DNA of 64,000 nt from CAZBME01 sp964645835. GTDB lineage: Bacteria > Desulfobacterota > Syntrophia > Syntrophales > UBA8958. The notes beneath the pieces were generated by a model, which made no database searches, was not told where the DNA came from, and worked only from the letters and a program-made list of their open reading frames with translations. This document shows, one piece after another, positions 41,171-49,609 of this stretch. The position numbers were made by a program, and so were the translations under genes. Positions within the stretch are counted from its first letter, which is position 1. Every line of letters begins with the position of its first letter. The DNA lies in NCBI GenBank assembly GCA_964645835.1, contig CAZYDG010000072.1, forward strand, positions 62,001-126,000, read 5' to 3'.

Positions 41171-41800
41171 ATGACAAAACAAAAATCGAAAGTTCAGGAA
41201 TACGCCGAGGCAATTATTGTCGCCATCCTCATTGCATTTTTTATCCGGACGTTTGTGGTTCAGGCCTTCAAGATACCCTCCGGGTCCATGAAGCCAACAC
41301 TCCTTATCGGCGATCACCTTCTGGTCAATAAATTCATTTACGGTGTGAAGATGCCCTACCTGCGAAATACCCTGATCCCCATCAAAGATCCCAAGCGAGG
41401 GGATATCGTCGTTTTCATCTATCCCGAAGACCGTTCGAAGGATTTCATCAAGCGTGTCATAGGTGTGGCCGGCGACACGATCGAGATTCGAAACAAGAAA
41501 ATATTGCTGAATGGCAAACCCTTTGAGGATAAACACGGCGTTTATGTGGACAACACGATCATTATCCCCGGCAGTATTCAACCCAGGGACAATTTCGGAC
41601 CTGTAACGGTGCCGCAGGGAAAGCTATTCGTCATGGGGGACAACAGGGACCAGAGCTATGACAGCCGCTTCTGGGGGTTTGTGGACCTAAAGGACGTCAT
41701 GGGTAAAGCCTTCATCATATACTGGTCCAGAAACCATGATGAATACAAAGGATTCTGGAACTTTGTCCGCTGGGACCGCATCGGAACACTGTTGAATTAG
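41171..41800 (+). CDS. lepB: signal peptidase I
   Basis: 209 residues. One N-terminal helix (AIIVAILIAFFIRTFVVQAF) is followed by the catalytic Ser in KIPSGSMKPTL, the general-base Lys in DFIKRVIGVAGD, and the C-terminal MGDNRDQSYDSR box. It cleaves signal peptides of Sec substrates at the outer face of the inner membrane. It is the last gene of the sec operon, followed by a terminator hairpin. Confidence 0.95.
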   Translation: MTKQKSKVQEYAEAIIVAILIAFFIRTFVVQAFKIPSGSMKPTLLIGDHLLVNKFIYGVKMPYLRNTLIPIKDPKRGDIVVFIYPEDRSKDFIKRVIGVAGDTIEIRNKKILLNGKPFEDKHGVYVDNTIIIPGSIQPRDNFGPVTVPQGKLFVMGDNRDQSYDSRFWGFVDLKDVMGKAFIIYWSRNHDEYKGFWNFVRWDRIGTLLN

Positions 41801-41816
41801 CGCATGAAGACCAACA

Positions 41817-41868
41817 TAACCGACCCCTTCGGGCCTTGCAGGCAGCCTATAAGAAGGGGTCGTTCTTC
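41817..41868 (+). terminator. terminator after lepB
   Basis: CGACCCCTTC (41821-41830) pairs with GAAGGGGTCG (41853-41862). The loop is about 22 nt and could hold a second helix. TTCTTC follows, a weak T-tract. Placed 20 nt after the lepB stop. Confidence 0.6.
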
Positions 41869-41886
41869 TACCGATTAGATAGGAAA

Positions 41887-41926
41887 GTAGTGTTGTATTG
41901 GCCTCCCGTTCCGGGAGATTTTTCTC
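41887..41926. repeat. family B repeat, single-arm copy B3
   Basis: GTAGTGTTGTATTGGCCTCC, then CGTTCCGGGAGATTTTTCTC. It aligns with the inverted right arm of B1 (GTAGCGGGGCATTGGCC ... AGAGATTTTTCCC). The opposite arm is absent. It lies upstream of the TPR protein gene. Confidence 0.65.
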
Positions 41927-41980
41927 TTCTTTCACCAGCAGATGACATCAGTTGCAATTAATAAATCGAGGAATCCCGAT

Positions 41981-43060
41981 ATGCGAAAACTCGCCTTATT
42001 TACTGCTGCCCTGCTTATTGTAATCCTTATCCCTTTTTCATCCTTCGCCCAAAAGAAGACCTTCATAAAGGAGTATTTCTATCAGGCAAGCGATGAGGAC
42101 AGCAAAAACTCCAGCCGCGTAATTGCCATCCGGGAAGTCAAGAGGCTTCTCATGGAAGAGCTTGGCAGTTACCTGGAAAGCCACACCGAGGTCAGAAATT
42201 TTCAACTCACCCGTGATCAGGTAACCGCTATTACGGCAGGCATTACTTCTGCGGAGATCATGGATGAAAAATGGGACGGAAGGACCTACTGGCTGAAATC
42301 AAAGATAGTGGCCGATCCGGATGACGTGGCAAGGTCAATAGATTCCCTGCGGAGCGACCGGCAGAAAACAAAGGAACTGGAGGATCAAAAGAGACGATCG
42401 GAAGAACTGCTTAGAGAAAATGAAAGGCTTAGAAACCAGCTTGCAGAGGCTTCCCAGTCAAAACGCGAAGAATTAAAGGCGGTTTACGACTCCAATATCA
42501 AAAATCTCTCCGCGAGCGAGTGGTTTGAAAAGGGATACTCACTGCAAATAACCGGAAATTCCAATGAAGCCATTAGTGCGTACAATACCGCTATTGAGTT
42601 GAATCCGAAATATGCCGATGCCTATAATAACCGAGGGATTGCATATCATGTTCTCGGAAAATATGAGCGGGCAGTTAAGGATTATAATACCGCTATTGAG
42701 CTGAATTCGAAATATGCCGATGCCTACAATAACCGGGGAATCACATATCATGTTCTTGGAAAATATGAGCAGGCTATTAAGGATTACAATACCGCTATGG
42801 CGCTGAATCCGAAATATGCCGATGCCTGCAATAACCGGGGAATCACATATCATGTTCTTGGAAAATATGAGCAGGCTATTAAGGATTATAGTACCGCTAT
42901 TGAGCTGAATTCAGAATATGCAGATGCCTATAATAACCGGGGGATTGCGTATGATGATCTTGGTAACAATAACCAGGCAATTAAGGATTTTAAAATGGCT
43001 GCCGGCCTGGGTAACAAGGACGCAAAGAATTGGTTGAAAAGAAATGGCATCAGTTGGTAA
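41981..43060 (+). CDS. secreted TPR protein with near-identical repeats
   Basis: 359 residues from ATG 41981, with GAGG 9 nt upstream. The signal peptide KLALFTAALLIVILIPFSSFA ends near residue 24. A globular domain follows, then a coiled coil (KELEDQKRRSEELLRENERL) near residue 130, then five TPR units from about residue 190. The core units repeat as ADAYNNRGIAYHVLGKYE with very few changes, and the DNA repeats with a 102-nt period (about 42619, 42721, 42823, 42925). Likely a periplasmic scaffold; partner unknown. The near identity of units suggests recent unit duplication. Confidence 0.8.
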   Translation: MRKLALFTAALLIVILIPFSSFAQKKTFIKEYFYQASDEDSKNSSRVIAIREVKRLLMEELGSYLESHTEVRNFQLTRDQVTAITAGITSAEIMDEKWDGRTYWLKSKIVADPDDVARSIDSLRSDRQKTKELEDQKRRSEELLRENERLRNQLAEASQSKREELKAVYDSNIKNLSASEWFEKGYSLQITGNSNEAISAYNTAIELNPKYADAYNNRGIAYHVLGKYERAVKDYNTAIELNSKYADAYNNRGITYHVLGKYEQAIKDYNTAMALNPKYADACNNRGITYHVLGKYEQAIKDYSTAIELNSEYADAYNNRGIAYDDLGNNNQAIKDFKMAAGLGNKDAKNWLKRNGISW

Positions 43061-43136
43061 TTCGGCATTACAATCCTTCGGGGTCCGGCCAAGCAGTGTC
43101 TTTTGATTTGAGGCAATTCTGGGGTCTCTTTGCACC

Positions 43137-43165
43137 TTGACAAGCCGCAAAGATTGCGTTATAGA
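43137..43165 (+). promoter_or_regulatory. promoter of the pyr operon
   Basis: TTGACA (43137-43142), 17 nt, TATAGA (43160-43165). Near consensus. Transcription should begin near 43172, placing the PyrR-binding hairpin and terminator in the leader. Confidence 0.75.
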
Positions 43166-43189
43166 ACTTGGTTAAAAGCACAGGTTACA

Positions 43190-43294
43190 CCCTTTTAATT
43201 AAATCCTGTGAGATTGAAAAGGGAACAAAAATGAAAAGCATATCAAAAAAACCGCGTATTCCAACCTTCCCATAAGACGGGAAGGTTTTTTTTT
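43190..43294 (+). promoter_or_regulatory. PyrR-type attenuator: binding loop plus terminator
   Basis: The lower stem CCCTTTT (43190-43196) pairs with AAAAGGG (43217-43223). Above an internal bulge, ATC/GAT closes the hexaloop CTGTGA. The string AATCCTGTGAGATT (43202-43215) matches the Bacillus PyrR-binding consensus ARUCCNGNGAGGYU at 13 of 14 positions. Downstream, AACCTTCCC (43263-43271) and GGGAAGGTT (43279-43287) form a terminator followed by nine T. GGGAA (43221-43225) can instead pair with TTCCC of the terminator, giving a mutually exclusive antiterminator. PyrR bound with UMP would favour termination. Confidence 0.85.
43231..43275 (+). CDS. possible 14-residue leader peptide in the pyr leader
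   Basis: ATG 43231 to TAA 43273-43275 encodes MKSISKKPRIPTFP, with AAGGGA 6 nt upstream. The stop lies in the loop of the terminator. A translating ribosome would cover the left terminator arm, as in the E. coli pyrBI and pyrE leaders. It may be coincidental because a PyrR site is also present. Confidence 0.35.
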   Translation: MKSISKKPRIPTFP

Positions 43295-43323
43295 GCTCAT
43301 TTCATGACCATGTCGAGGTTAAG

Positions 43324-43866
43324 ATGGCACAAAAGAATCGTGTTGTGATGGATGAAGAAGGTATTGACAGGTCCCTGACCCGCATTGCCTACGAAATTCT
43401 GGAAAAAAACAAGGGGTTGGAGGAGTTGGTCTTAATCGGTATCCGCACGGGGGGCATTTATCTTGCCAATCGCCTTCGGCAGAAGATATCAGCCATCGAG
43501 GGCCATGACATCCCCATGGGTATTCTGGACATCACCCTTTACCGGGACGATCTGCTCACCAGCAGCAGGAAACCGCAGTTAGGAAGGACGGATATCCCCT
43601 TTTCGCTGGACGGCAGGAAGGTTGTTCTTGTCGACGACGTCCTCTTTACCGGCCGGACCATCCGCGCCGCCATGGACGCCCTCATCGATTTCGGACGGCC
43701 CAAACTGATCCAACTGGCTGTCCTCGTCGATCGCGGTCATCGTGAACTTCCCATCCGGGCCGATTTCGTCGGCAAGAATCTGCCATCTTCATTATGGGAA
43801 GCCGTCAGCGTCAATCTCATCGAAAAACAAGGCAGGGATGAAGTCCTCGTCGAACAGGACGATTAA
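43324..43866 (+). CDS. pyrR: pyrimidine operon regulator / uracil phosphoribosyltransferase
   Basis: 180 residues, type I phosphoribosyltransferase fold. The PRPP loop is KVVLVDDVLFTGRTIRAAMD near residue 100, with LVLIGIRTGGIYLANRL near 38 and LVDRGHRELPIRADFVGKN near 137. PyrR binds RNA hairpins in pyr leaders when loaded with UMP and stops transcription. The matching hairpin precedes this gene. pyrB follows after 16 nt. Confidence 0.95.
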   Translation: MAQKNRVVMDEEGIDRSLTRIAYEILEKNKGLEELVLIGIRTGGIYLANRLRQKISAIEGHDIPMGILDITLYRDDLLTSSRKPQLGRTDIPFSLDGRKVVLVDDVLFTGRTIRAAMDALIDFGRPKLIQLAVLVDRGHRELPIRADFVGKNLPSSLWEAVSVNLIEKQGRDEVLVEQDD

Positions 43867-43882
43867 CATAAGGAATGCAGCT

Positions 43883-44805
<923 letters not shown>

Positions 44806-44806
<1 letters not shown>

Positions 44807-44930
44807 CCGCTTCGGGAACAACACCGTATGCTGCTCTGCGCTTCTTTCTTCGTCATTGCGACGTGCGAAAAAGCACGCCTCATTCCTCAGAAATCGCACG
44901 CCTTGCCTCTGGTACTTTTCCCGAAGCGGT
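44806..44930 (+). repeat. family A element, copy A4, inside the pyrB-pyrC gap
   Basis: The outer arms ACCGCTTCGGGAA (44806-44818) and TTCCCGAAGCGGT (44918-44930) pair perfectly over 13 bp but differ in sequence from the GGCTGTTGAAAAA arms of A1/A2. The core hairpin is CGTGC-GAAAAA-GCACG (44862-44877), followed by the conserved CCTCATTCCTCAG and CGCACGCCTTGCCTCTGG. It begins at the last base of the pyrB stop and would be transcribed in the operon mRNA. Confidence 0.8.
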
Positions 44931-44972
44931 GCCCCCATTAGACCTATTTTATAATGACCGAGGTATTTCATC

Positions 44973-46259
44973 ATGAAACTATTACTGCGAAGGGCAAGGG
45001 TCGTCGATCCATCACAGAGTCTTGACGGTGAGCTCGATATCCTGATTGAAGACGGTATCATCGCCCGGGTGGAAAAGGATATAAAACCCGGAAACACCGA
45101 TGTCCATACCACGGACTTAAGGGGCATGGTCGTCACACCGGGCCTCATCGATTTGCACACCCACCTTCGGGAACCGGGGTTCGAATACAAGGAAACCGTG
45201 CAAACCGGCTCAGAAGCAGCATGCGCAGGCGGCTTTACTGCCATAGCCTGTATGGCCAACACAAATCCCGTCAACGACAACCGTTCCGTAACGGAATTCA
45301 TCCGTCGCAAGGCCACCGAAACGAACCTGGTCCGCATCTATCCCGTGGCGGCCATTACATCAAAGCTTGAAGGAAAGACCCTGACGGAATTCTGGGACTT
45401 GAAGACCGCAGGCGCCGTCGCCCTGTCCGACGACGGTAAATCCGTCAAGGACAGCGCCCTCATGCGATGTGCTCTGGAATACGCCTACTCCCTCGATATG
45501 CCGGTCCTTTCCCACTGCGAGGATCCATACCTCTCCTCGGGCGGTGTCATGAACGAAGGCTTCATTTCAACAGAAACGGGCCTTCCGGGCATCCCGAGCA
45601 TTGCCGAAGACATTATCGTCGCCCGGGACATTATGCTCTGCGGGTTTACACGGACGGCGATCCACATCGCCCACGTCAGCACCAAAGGGGCCATCCTCTA
45701 TATCCGGGAAGCAAAGAAGCGTGGTGTCCGGGTAACGGCGGAAACGGCGCCTCATTATTTCTCCCTGACCGAAGAGGCCCTCACCGACTTCGACGTCAAT
45801 GCCAAGGTCTATCCGCCTCTGCGGCGCAAGGAAGATGTGGCGGCGGTCAAAGAAGCTCTACGGGATGGAACTATCGACGCTATCGCCTCCGACCATGCCC
45901 CTCATGCATCCACGGATAAGGATGTGGAATTCGAATATGCCGCCACGGGCCTTATCGGCATGGAGACGTCCCTTGCCTTGAGCCTCCGCTTGGTGGAAGA
46001 AGGTGTCCTTTCCCTGGATCAGCTGATCATGAAAATGAGCACGGGTCCCGCTGCCATCCTCAAGGTCCAGGGCGGCACCTTGAAGCCGGGCAGCCCCGCC
46101 GATCTCACCGTTATTGACATGAACCGCACATGGACCGTCGACAAGGAGCAATTCCGTTCCAAAAGCCGGAACACGCCTTTTCATGGGTGGACCATGAAGG
46201 GAAAGGCCGTAATGACCATTATGGGAGGGGCCATTACTTTCAACGATCTGACGTCATGA
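44973..46259 (+). CDS. pyrC: dihydroorotase
   Basis: 428 residues, type I length. The metal site HxH is in LIDLHTHLREPGFEYKET near residue 60. The bridging Asp is in VALSDDGKSVKDS (a form without carbamoylated Lys), and further ligands are in PVLSHCEDP, HIAHVST and IASDHAPH. It cyclises N-carbamoylaspartate. An FGE-like block near the end (FHGWTMKGKAVMTIMGG) is typical. The gene overlaps recO by 4 nt (ATGA at 46256). Confidence 0.95.
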   Translation: MKLLLRRARVVDPSQSLDGELDILIEDGIIARVEKDIKPGNTDVHTTDLRGMVVTPGLIDLHTHLREPGFEYKETVQTGSEAACAGGFTAIACMANTNPVNDNRSVTEFIRRKATETNLVRIYPVAAITSKLEGKTLTEFWDLKTAGAVALSDDGKSVKDSALMRCALEYAYSLDMPVLSHCEDPYLSSGGVMNEGFISTETGLPGIPSIAEDIIVARDIMLCGFTRTAIHIAHVSTKGAILYIREAKKRGVRVTAETAPHYFSLTEEALTDFDVNAKVYPPLRRKEDVAAVKEALRDGTIDAIASDHAPHASTDKDVEFEYAATGLIGMETSLALSLRLVEEGVLSLDQLIMKMSTGPAAILKVQGGTLKPGSPADLTVIDMNRTWTVDKEQFRSKSRNTPFHGWTMKGKAVMTIMGGAITFNDLTS

Positions 46260-47029
46260 GCTCAAAGACCACTCACAAGACCCCGGCCATTGTCTTGCGG
46301 GCCATCAATTACGGCGAATCGGACCGTATCGTAACCTTCTTCACGAGCGATTTCGGAAAGCTCAAGGGCATTGCCAAAGGGGCAAAAAACAGCCGGAGGC
46401 GCTTCGTCAACACATTGGATCCCTTCTGCCTGTCCCAGTTGATGTTCTCCCAGCGGAATCCGGACAGACTTGCCTTTCTCGAAGGTTGCGACATGGTCGA
46501 GCACTACGGCGATATCCGGTCTCATCTGGACAAAACCGTTTTTGCATCATACCTCGTAGAACTCGTCGATGCCTTTACCCCGGAAAGGAAAAAAAACATT
46601 GAGCTTTTTGAACTGCTCCATGACTTCCTGGGGCTGATAAACCGGACGGATACGCCCGCCGATATGGCCCGATTCTTTGAAATACGCCTGCTGAAACTTG
46701 TCGGCTATGATCCCGTGCTGGATCGATGCGTCGCCTGCCATGCCCCACTTTCATCGCCGGACGGCTACCATTTCCACTCCATGGCCGGCGGCCTGAAATG
46801 CCGCCACTGCTCTCCCGGCGAAGACGCCCGCCTGTCTATTTCGATGGGAACGGCAAAGACCCTTATTCTCGCTCGCGACATGCCTATCGACAAAATCGGA
46901 CGCCTCGTCTTGTCCCGCCAGGCAGCCGCAGAAAGCCGCCGCATCCTTCACCGCTTCATCACCCACATCCTGGGCAAAGAGCTGAAGTCCCTCCGGGTTC
47001 TTGATCAGATTCACCAAATGGGGCTATAA
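46256..47029 (+). CDS. recO: DNA repair protein RecO
   Basis: 257 residues. The N-terminal OB fold begins TPAIVLRAINYGESDRIVTFF and continues KGIAKGAKNSRRRF. The C-terminal zinc site is CVACHAPLSSPDGYHF then LKCRHC. RecO loads RecA with RecR and anneals single strands. It is translationally coupled to pyrC, which is unusual functionally but common in compact operons. Confidence 0.95.
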   Translation: MSSKTTHKTPAIVLRAINYGESDRIVTFFTSDFGKLKGIAKGAKNSRRRFVNTLDPFCLSQLMFSQRNPDRLAFLEGCDMVEHYGDIRSHLDKTVFASYLVELVDAFTPERKKNIELFELLHDFLGLINRTDTPADMARFFEIRLLKLVGYDPVLDRCVACHAPLSSPDGYHFHSMAGGLKCRHCSPGEDARLSISMGTAKTLILARDMPIDKIGRLVLSRQAAAESRRILHRFITHILGKELKSLRVLDQIHQMGL

Positions 47030-47037
47030 TCTCCATT

Positions 47038-47250
47038 ATGAATAAAAAACGCCCTTCGGAATCAAAGCCACTTGGTTCTCAAAATGTTGTCAACTGCTTT
47101 GCCTGCCGCCATTTCTATATCACTTATGACCCCCAGTTCCCCTATGGATGCAGGGAGGCGGGATTTAAGTCCCGCGTCATTCCCAGCCGGGAAATGGCTA
47201 CCCATTCCGGTCTGGAATGCCAACTTTTTACAGAAAAGCAAAAGCCCTGA
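47038..47250 (+). CDS. small Cys-rich conserved-looking protein
   Basis: 70 residues, 8 nt after recO. It contains NCFACRHFYITYDPQFPYGC and LECQLF, with four Cys that could bind zinc or a small cluster. An aromatic-rich middle and the pattern CxxCRHF...YGCREAGFKS suggest a compact metal-binding fold. I recall similar short proteins in relatives, but no function is known to me. Confidence 0.65.
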   Translation: MNKKRPSESKPLGSQNVVNCFACRHFYITYDPQFPYGCREAGFKSRVIPSREMATHSGLECQLFTEKQKP

Positions 47251-47351
47251 ATGAATGTTTTCGCTCTCATCAAAGGTTTTCAGGGCGGTTTTCAGGGCAT
47301 GTGGAAGGCAGAATCGGAAGAGATACACCCCTGTCCGGCCGAAACTCTCAT

Positions 47352-47380
47352 TTGACATAGCCAGAAGGAAGTTGTACCTT
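47352..47380 (+). promoter_or_regulatory. possible promoter of the nitroreductase gene
   Basis: TTGACA (47352-47357), 17-nt spacer, TACCTT (47375-47380), 31 nt before the ATG at 47412. Perfect -35, weak -10. Confidence 0.45.
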
Positions 47381-47411
47381 CAGCCCATATTACGTCTATG
47401 GAGGTAGTGCA

Positions 47412-48017
47412 ATGGAATTATCAGACGCCATCGCTTCACGGCGAAGCATTCGTAAATTCAGGCAAGAGGATGTTTCGGCCGAGACCATCCGCCTTCTGCT
47501 GGATGCCGCAAGGCTCGCCCCCTCGGGATCAAACCTGCAGCCCGCGCGCTTCATCATCGCTCAATCACCTACCGCTAAAGAGGCCCTGAGCCGGTATACG
47601 CCTTATAAGTTTATCGCAAAGGCAGCAGTTATTTTTGTATGCTGTGCCGACCTGACGGCCATGACATCAAGAGATCGGCGTATCGGCGAACTGCTTCAGG
47701 AGGGAGTCTTCGAAGACGTGGACATGGATATGAATGATCCATCGGCTAACGCCAACCCCATTGTTGGAGAGGATGTGATCAAGTCATATCTTACCATGAA
47801 TGTAGCCATTGCCGTAGAACACATTGTCCTTAAGGCCGTTGACCTGGGCCTGGGCAGTTGTTGGCTTGGAAGGTTTGATCGCGCAAAAGTGAAGCATTAT
47901 CTGGAACTGGATGAAAGTATCCACCCCGTTGTTCTTCTTCCTGTGGGCTATCCCGACCAGTCCCCCAAGGCAAGACCGCGCTTTGATTTGGACAAATTCA
48001 TTCTGAAGACAATCTGA
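47412..48017 (+). CDS. nitroreductase family flavoprotein
   Basis: 201 residues. It starts MELSDAIASRRSIRKF, followed by RLAPSGSNLQPARFIIA, MNVAIAVEHIVLKAVDLGLGSCW, LPVGYPDQSPKARPRF. This is the FMN-binding fold of small nitroreductases (NfsB-like) that use NAD(P)H on quinones, nitro compounds or other acceptors. AUG is preceded by GGAGG at 47400. The physiological substrate is unknown. Confidence 0.9.
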   Translation: MELSDAIASRRSIRKFRQEDVSAETIRLLLDAARLAPSGSNLQPARFIIAQSPTAKEALSRYTPYKFIAKAAVIFVCCADLTAMTSRDRRIGELLQEGVFEDVDMDMNDPSANANPIVGEDVIKSYLTMNVAIAVEHIVLKAVDLGLGSCWLGRFDRAKVKHYLELDESIHPVVLLPVGYPDQSPKARPRFDLDKFILKTI

Positions 48018-48067
48018 ATCAATGGTACGTTCCGAAAACTATCTTTCTCCTTTATTCCATGTTGGTG

Positions 48068-48439
48068 ATTAAATCGGCCATGCAACTGCTGTAAGTTTAC
48101 GCTTGTACCACCGGACCCTTTCCGCCACATCTTCAGCCTCCATAATGTCCCGAATGAGGGCCACCTTCGTCGCACCTTGGCCGATAAGAATATCCAGATT
48201 TGACATCCGGATGCCGCCAATGAAAAAGACGGGCTTTGATGCCATGGCAAGTACCGGGCAATATCCTTCCCCAGACGCATCAATTCAGGGCGGGTCATGT
48301 GTTTTTCCCGCATCTGGAGTATGTCTATTCCTCCTTCCACTGCTAGGCTGGCAATGGACAGTGGCGTCCGGCCGTTGCCCCATTCCCCCGTCAAGACCAG
48401 GTAGAGACTGCGGTCCATGATCTTGTTCGATTCGCCCAT
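48068..48439 (-). pseudogene. thiE: thiamine-phosphate synthase relic, middle deleted
   Basis: From ATG 48437-48439 the frame reads MGESNKIMDRSLYLVLTGEW, then SIASLAVEGGIDILQMREK and LGKDIARYL, the N-terminus of ThiE. At about 48236-48256 the frame shifts. The next frame reads PVFFIGGIRMSNLDILIGQG, TKVALIRDIMEAEDVAERV and ends at TAA 48068-48070, the ThiE C-terminus. About 100 central codons with the pyrophosphate- and HMP-binding residues are missing. The protein would be inactive. A TPP riboswitch and terminator still precede it. Either real decay or an assembly deletion. Confidence 0.85.
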
Positions 48440-48480
48440 AAAAAAACCCCTTATGCCATAACGGTTTTGCATAAGGGGTT
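48438..48480 (-). terminator. riboswitch-controlled terminator before thiE
   Basis: On the minus strand AACCCCTTATGC pairs perfectly (12 bp) with GCATAAGGGGTT around a 12-nt loop, followed by a run of T ending at the relic's ATG. It is the expression platform of the adjacent TPP riboswitch. Confidence 0.88.
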
Positions 48481-48496
48481 GTAATTCCTTCTCGCG

Positions 48497-48580
48497 TTCC
48501 CTACGCCGGCATGATCCGGATCAGGTAATGAGGGTCTTTCGCTTACTGCAAAACTCTCAGGCCGAAAACACGGCCTCCCC
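48497..48580 (-). ncRNA. TPP riboswitch (THI element)
   Basis: Read on the minus strand: GGGGAGGCC, the conserved CTGAGAG, GACCCTC, ATTACCTGATCCGGATCATG, CCGGCG and TAGGGAA. This follows the thi-box order (GGGG..CTGAGA..ACCC..CTGATC.GG.T..TGCCGGCG.AGGGAA). P3 is short. It senses thiamine pyrophosphate; with the ligand the following terminator should form. The downstream gene is a thiE relic, so the switch seems to have lost its target here. Confidence 0.92.
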
Positions 48581-48648
48581 TTATGCTTTATGTATTGTTT
48601 GTCTAGCATATTCTCCACACCATATCAATCTTTCAACCGTTTTTCATA

Positions 48649-48677
48649 TTGACACCCTCATGCCGTCATGTTATGCA
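48649..48677 (+). promoter_or_regulatory. promoter of glyQ-glyS
   Basis: TTGACA (48649-48654), 17-nt spacer, TATGCA (48672-48677), 61 nt before the glyQ start. It points away from the TPP riboswitch. Confidence 0.6.
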
Positions 48678-48737
48678 ACCATTGAATAAATCAGTTAATT
48701 CAAGAATAAAATCGTTATCTTTTATCAGGAGGACACG

Positions 48738-49607
48738 GTGACTTTTCAGGAATTGATCTTTGCCTTAGAAAAATATTGGGCAGCCCAAGGATGCCTGATC
48801 CAGCAGCCCTATGATCTCGAAGTCGGGGCCGGTACCTTCAATCCGGCGACATTTCTTCGATCTTTGGGGCCCGAACCCTGGAACGTGGCTTATGTGGAAC
48901 CATCGCGGCGGCCCACGGACGGACGTTACGGCGAGAACCCCAACCGGCTGCAACACTATTATCAGTATCAGGTTATCATGAAACCGTCGCCCATGAATAT
49001 TCAGGAATTGTACCTTGACTCCCTGAAGAGTTTCGGGATCGACCCTCTGGACCACGATATACGCTTCGTCGAGGACGATTGGGAATCACCGACGGTCGGC
49101 GCCTGGGGCCTCGGCTGGGAAGTCTGGCTCGACGGCATGGAGATCTCCCAGTTCACCTACTTTCAGCAGGTGGGGGGTATCGACCTTCGCCCCATCAGCG
49201 CGGAACTGACGTACGGCATTGAACGGATCGCCATGTATATTCAGGGCATCGATAATGTATACGACTTGCAGTGGAACGACCGTTTTACTTATGGCGATGT
49301 CCATCACCAGGGGGAGGTCGAATGGTCCACCTACAATTTTGAATACGCCGACGTGCCCATGCTGAGAAGCCTTTTTGACATGTATGAAAAAGAGGGGACT
49401 CGTGTCGCGGAACATGACCTGGTACTGCCCACTTATGACTGCTGCCTGAAATGTTCCCATACCTTCAATATGCTAAACGCCCGGGGGGCCATCAGCGTGG
49501 CCGAACGGACCAGCTACATCGGCAGGGTAAGAAATCTAGCCCGTTTGAGCGCCGAACTCTACATCAAGCAACGAGAAAAAATGGGCTATCCCCTCATGGA
49601 GAAATAA
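48738..49607 (+). CDS. glyQ: glycyl-tRNA synthetase alpha subunit
   Basis: 289 residues. The start is GTG 48738, with AGGAGG 8 nt upstream. It has MTFQELIFALEKYWAAQGCL, IQQPYDLEVGAGTFNPATFL, EPSRRPTDGRYGENPNRLQH and GGIDLRPISAELTYGIERIA, all hallmark blocks of the bacterial heterotetrameric enzyme. It binds ATP and glycine. glyS follows after 2 nt. Confidence 0.97.
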   Translation: MTFQELIFALEKYWAAQGCLIQQPYDLEVGAGTFNPATFLRSLGPEPWNVAYVEPSRRPTDGRYGENPNRLQHYYQYQVIMKPSPMNIQELYLDSLKSFGIDPLDHDIRFVEDDWESPTVGAWGLGWEVWLDGMEISQFTYFQQVGGIDLRPISAELTYGIERIAMYIQGIDNVYDLQWNDRFTYGDVHHQGEVEWSTYNFEYADVPMLRSLFDMYEKEGTRVAEHDLVLPTYDCCLKCSHTFNMLNARGAISVAERTSYIGRVRNLARLSAELYIKQREKMGYPLMEK

Positions 49608-49609
49608 TA

